Source of the DNA: Dryas octopetala | Taxonomy: Eukaryota > Streptophyta > Magnoliopsida > Rosales > Rosaceae | DNA length: 64,000 nucleotides | Assembly (NCBI GenBank): GCA_963921425.1 | Contig: OY992833.1 | Coordinates: 28,630,698-28,694,697 of the forward strand | Reading direction: 5' to 3' | Part shown: piece by piece, positions 60,151 through 64,000 of the stretch | How the letters are laid out: each line of letters starts with the position of its first letter | How positions within the stretch are numbered: position 1 is the first letter of the stretch | The notes under the pieces: generated by a model | The model's input: only the letters and a program-made list of their open reading frames with translations | Told to the model about the DNA's origin: nothing | Databases searched by the model: none | Program-made: the position numbers and the translations under genes

Positions 60151-61061
60151 CAGAGATATGCTTCCAGGAATCACCATCTACATCTTTGTCATTCTATTTA
60201 TCAGTATTATGTTGCTCTTTGGGTCTGCATTCATTCTACTGTGTTTGTTTAAATTGTTTTGTTCTTTATGAATTTTAAATGTTACCAAAACTAGCACTAA
60301 TTTATTATTTAATCATTTGTCCTTCGGTCCTTCGGTCCTTCCAGATAAAAAACAAGAATAATTATGGCCAAAGTTGAGATTCGAGAATATTACAAGTTTA
60401 AAACAAAAGGTTAAAAAGTCAAGGATATTATAATCCTTTTCATAAAAAAGTTGCGTGACTAATATATTACCACGTCGTATATATTAGAATGAATTTTAAA
60501 AAATATTATTTAAAAATTAAGGTTTTAAATTTTGTTTTAAATAAATTGATGTGTGTATAATTTGAATGAGCTAATGCCACTAACATAACAATCACATGTA
60601 TACAATTTCTCAACTACTTGCCACTTGAAAGCTATGGAAAAACATTAGAACTCATTAAATATTACGTTTTATTTTGTTCGTTGTTTATACTTTTTATGAT
60701 TTTTTTAAGGTTAGTGAAAGATGTCCACTTTTGACATCCCCATCGAAAACTAGCCTTTTTTTGAATTTTTTCTTTCTAAACTATAGTGTTATTGTCATCA
60801 ATTAATGGTATTAAATAATAATAGACCAAAGTAAACTTTTAAAGTTAATCTAAGTGGTGGGAGGATATTAGAACTGAGATATGTTAAGGATTTGACCTCT
60901 CTCAATGTAATAAAAAAAGATAAAATATACTAACATAACTTATTTATTAATCATATCTTTACAAACTAAAACCTTCAAATTCAATTCATACAATACTAAA
61001 GAATATACCTAAAGTAATCATTTTATTCATAACATATCAATTGAAACAACAAACTGTTAGA
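60151..61061. other. Intergenic, no gene seen
   Basis: AT-rich DNA upstream of the Mg transporter. A short direct repeat GTCCTTCG occurs near 60320. Nothing else is recognisable. Confidence 0.5.
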
Positions 61062-61279
61062 CAGGGGCGTAGCCATTAGTTGGTTGGCCCAAATGTTTTT
61101 TCATTTTTTACTTTGTAATTTTATAATTTAAATTATTTTAGCCCACCTTAATCTCAATCTCTAACCCACTTCAGTCTCCATCTTAAGCCCAATTCTCTTT
61201 TCTGATTTAACTCATTTATTATAGTTCTACTCTTTTACAAATTTAGCCCACCCAAATTTTATATCATGACCCCGCCTTG
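61062..61279. mobile_element. Possible short hAT-like MITE
   Basis: The segment starts CAGGGGCGTAGCCA and ends GACCCCGCCTTG, imperfect inverted ends with the CA...TG style of hAT elements. The flanking 8 bases (CTGTTAGA and TTGGTAGA) agree at 6 of 8 positions, compatible with an aged 8-bp target duplication. Confidence 0.5.
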
Positions 61280-61448
61280 TTGGTAGACTAATATTATTTC
61301 GCTCTATTTTTAACTACTCTACCTTTTTTTTTTTTTAATTTTGGGGCCATAACTACTCTACCTTTTTGAACCATGGAAAGCTGGTCATCAGGTCATGTAT
61401 GCTGGGCTCTTCCCAATGTTAGCAAATTGTATCATTTACGTTCACACG

Positions 61449-61784
61449 CACATTGTATCGCTTACACTGGTATCAACTATCACATAACAATCGATATTAA
61501 TCAATTCACTTACAATTGAATTTGAGTCATGTTACCTTGTCATGATTAAAATCATGCAAAATCTTGTCACAAGTCACAACTCGATATAAAATTATCCTTA
61601 CAAACTAATTACTGACACATTGTGTCACTTACACCGATATAAACTATTATATAATGATCAATATTAATTAATTAACTTACAATTGAATTTGAGTTATGTT
61701 ATCTTGTCATGTTCAAAATCATGCAAAATCTTGTCACAAGTCACAACATGATATAAAATTATCCTTACAAATTAATTACTGATT
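61449..61784. repeat. 167-bp tandem duplication
   Basis: Two copies start at CACATTGT (61449 and 61616). They share long blocks such as CTTACAATTGAATTTGAGT and CATGCAAAATCTTGTCACAA, with about a dozen substitutions. Confidence 0.85.
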
Positions 61785-61894
61785 TAGTAGTATTTTCATC
61801 TACTTAATTTTGAAATCATCCTCCCAAATATTAAAAAAATAAAATTCATTCCATCTAAGATGACCCTAAAGTAGCTTTACAAGAAAAAAACAAA

Positions 61895-62392
61895 AGTGAT
61901 GCTATTTGTACACTCATTTTTCTCTCACTAAACACCTCTCTCTCATTTATTAAATTACAATTAATGACCATAATACCCTCATTACATACCCATCACCACC
62001 TCCAAGTCCAGACCCACCTCGACCCCACCATTGTCGGTGCCGCCCTATCGCTGATGGTTCAAACCGACGATCGGCCTCCCCCTTCTCTTTCCCTCTTTCT
62101 ATGTCTCTCTCCCTCCCCTCTGTCTCTTTTTTGCCTTTCTCTCCCCTATCTCTTTCTCCTTCTTCTTCCCTATTAAGGAAAAGGCCAGCCCCGCCCCACC
62201 CCTTCCCTGCCTCGCCCTGCTCAGTCAAGCTCCGCCCCACCCAACCTCGCCTTACCTTGATCCGCCCCACCCAACCCAGCGGCAACGCACAGTGAGATCA
62301 AGGTCGGAGGTGGGATCGTACTTGTGTGGCTAGGTTGGGTTGAAAAGCCAGAGAAAGAAATGGAGAGAAGAGAGAGGGGAGATAGGAGAAAT

Positions 62393-62435
<43 letters not shown>

Positions 62436-62684
62436 AAAAAAAAGCGGGGAGAGAAGAGAGGAAGGAAAGGAAAGGAGAGGAAGGGAGGCCGGCTACTGCC
62501 GGAGTCTGCGTTGGGGGTGGGGTGGGCTGGCTGAGTTGTAGTTTTTTTTTTTTTTTTTAAATGTAAATGAGGATATTTTAAATTTTTTTAAGGTGTTTTT
62601 TAAGAAATTAGAAAAAAAAAAAAATTTGTGTGGTGAGAAAGGGGTGTGTAGTGAGAGGAAAATGAGTGCGCAGACAACAGCACT
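61895..62684. mobile_element. Non-autonomous inverted-repeat element, about 790 bp
   Basis: The left end AGTGATGCT and then ACTCATTTTTCTCTCACTAA is mirrored at the right by TAGTGAGAGGAAAATGAGTG and AGCACT. The inverted similarity covers roughly 45 bases. The interior is GC-richer than the surroundings, with CCGCCCCACCC words and a GA tract. It has no convincing gene, although several frames are open because of composition. Flanks are A-rich, so a target duplication could not be decided. Confidence 0.65.
62396..62431. repeat. (GA)n microsatellite
   Basis: About eighteen GA dinucleotides lie within the inverted-repeat element. They create Arg/Glu-only open frames that are not genes. Confidence 0.9.
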
Positions 62685-63930
62685 AAAAATCAAAGTGTAT
62701 TTCCACTTACTGAAATGATCGATAAATCCTCATACTGTGACGTGGCGCCATATAATAGCTTGAATCCGAACACCCGAATCAGAACCCAGCATACAGGAAC
62801 GTTTTACCATCGTCCAAAGAGGCGAGAGTAGTTAAAGATGGCGCGAAAGGCAGTGATCGTTAGTTACGGAGGGAACCCAAAGAAACGCCGAAAATGTCTC
62901 AAGGCCTTTCATCATCAGATTTTGATTTTCCCACGCGCAAACCCTAATTTCCCAGTTGTCATTCCTTCATTACTATTTTCATAGCCCCTACATTCCCTTG
63001 CAAAAACCAAAAACCACAATTTTCAGAAGTTCAACGCCAACAATTTCAGTCTCAGATATTTTTTTAGTAATTCTAGCCGTTTATTTCAGGTGCCTGCTTA
63101 TTTTAATTTATTTTTTGTAATTTAGGGTTTATAAATCAAGGGTTTTTCTCTGTCATTTTATTTTTTTTGAATATCTGGTTTTTCGAAGATTTATGAATGC
63201 TATATTTCTCGGGCATTTTGTAGATATGATTGAGTTGAGGGAGGAGCTGCTGATTGCGATGCCGCTTCCAGCACGTTGATTATTGCGGCTATGCGCATAG
63301 GGTCATTTGGAATTGGGATCCAAAGGGCCTTTTTGTAATGATTCGAGTGAGTGTTTTGCCTTCATTATCTATTTGCTTGCCTTTTCAAATCAGTTTGAAT
63401 TTAGTTCTAAAATTCATCTCTTATATCTGAAAACAAATTTCAATAGTTGATAGGGGATGTTTTTTGGCCATTGAGAAACTTCATTAAAAGAAAGGAAGGG
63501 AAATGTTGAATTTTGGATGTTTGCACAAATGTGCAAATGTAGAAATAATATCTGGTGCAGGTAATTGTTTACATAATAAAATCATGAAATTGTATATAAC
63601 TGGTATGGGCTTAAATCTGTTGGTTGGTTTCATAACCCATTCATTTTGAATGGTTTTATAGTTGTGACTTGTGAGTTGTGAAAATTGATAATGACATGTG
63701 TGTTGGCGTATTAGTATACAATGCTCCTATATCTAGATGGGCATGCTTTGCTTAAGGAAGCAATTTTTCCAAACTTGGAAATCCATATTCGGTTCACACA
63801 ATCAAGTTGGAAATCCATCTCATTGCGCTCTTGATTTATTTTCTGCATTCGAAAGAGATAATATCGACACTTGAAACCAAGCTGTATCAATTATTTCTGT
63901 TATGAAATTTGTTTTGGGCATGTTTCAGTT
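62685..63930 (+). promoter_or_regulatory. Promoter and spliced leader of the gene at the right edge
   Basis: A probable first exon runs from about 62790 to 63089 (donor CAG/GTGCCT). It contains a small 48-codon open frame starting at 62838 (MARKAVIVSYGG), possibly an upstream ORF. A second exon-like stretch starts after TTTTGTAG near 63223. Telo-box-like AAACCCTAA occurs at about 62939. Exact leader exons cannot be fixed without transcripts. Confidence 0.45.
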
Positions 63931-64000
63931 ATGGACATGGAACATGGCAGCAGAAGCAGTAAGCATTTGGAAATAGTTCTTGATGGGAGTGGAGGCAGTA
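63931..64000 (+). CDS. 5' end of an unidentified gene, cut by the window edge
   Basis: An ATG at 63931, three bases after the TTTCAG acceptor (ending 63927), opens MDMEHGSRSSKHLEIVLDG and stays open to the end. Too little is present to name a family. The start is inferred from the acceptor and the open frame. Confidence 0.45.
   Translation, partial: MDMEHGSRSSKHLEIVLDGSGGS

Noticed and set aside
61950..62560. Open frames rich in Arg/Glu and Pro/Ser
   Set aside because: They depend on the GA microsatellite and C-rich composition of the inverted-repeat element.
1..64000. CRISPR array, prophage, bacterial operon, integrated virus
   Set aside because: No regularly spaced repeats of that type, no bacterial gene arrangement and no viral replication or capsid frames; the window is an ordinary plant chromosome segment.

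Overview
This is a stretch of a eudicot nuclear chromosome. Protein-coding genes carry many short GT-AG introns in AT-rich sequence, and the proteins are plant-specific: a plasmodesmal X8 protein, a RUS/DUF647 protein, a ureide permease, a PPR protein, a WAK-type ectodomain, a POLAR-like protein and an MRS2 Mg transporter. Intergenic DNA is full of small terminal-inverted-repeat elements, microsatellites and T/A tracts. Protein wording and repeat style suggest a rosid, possibly Rosaceae, but that is only a guess. I see no operons, prophage, CRISPR arrays or viral genes.

Layout from left to right: the edge of a MULE-like inverted-repeat element (1-360); a PDCB-like X8/GPI gene (+, 985-2642); a ten-exon alpha/beta hydrolase (-, 4652-7690); two nested PIF/Harbinger-like MITEs (7903-9184); degenerate repeats; an F-box/DUF295 gene (+, 11861-13099, probably with two upstream exons); an AT-rich desert with two minisatellites; a two-domain VOC (glyoxalase-like) gene (-, 16944-19285) with an in-frame TAG in one exon; an erlin/SPFH gene (+, 20262-23244); a Pack-MULE-like element carrying a glycosyltransferase-14 fragment (24196-25820); a 767-bp tandem duplication; a ureide permease (+, 28662-30987); a RUS3-like gene (-, 31893-35922); tRNA-Asn (-, 36039-36112); an intronless PPR gene (+, 36251-38218); an F-box pseudogene (39013-39395); a kinase-less WAK ectodomain gene (+, 39771-41184); RPS20/uS10 (-, 42013-42792); two tandem purple acid phosphatases (+, 44338-48300 and 49291-53088); a POLAR-like gene (+, 54580-56426) convergent with an MRS2 Mg transporter (-, 56687-59137); more repeats; and the 5' end of an unidentified gene at the right edge.

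Exon coordinates come from reading GT/AG boundaries by eye and requiring reading-frame continuity. For the main genes the summed exon lengths are multiples of three. The genes belong to unrelated pathways, apart from the phosphatase pair and the F-box gene/pseudogene pair, which are local duplicates.

The most interesting content is transposon biology. The Pack-MULE candidate has a perfect 9-bp target duplication and a captured gene fragment. A nested MITE has its empty site preserved in a paralogous copy 17 kb away in the same window. I found no convincing new biological system beyond these.
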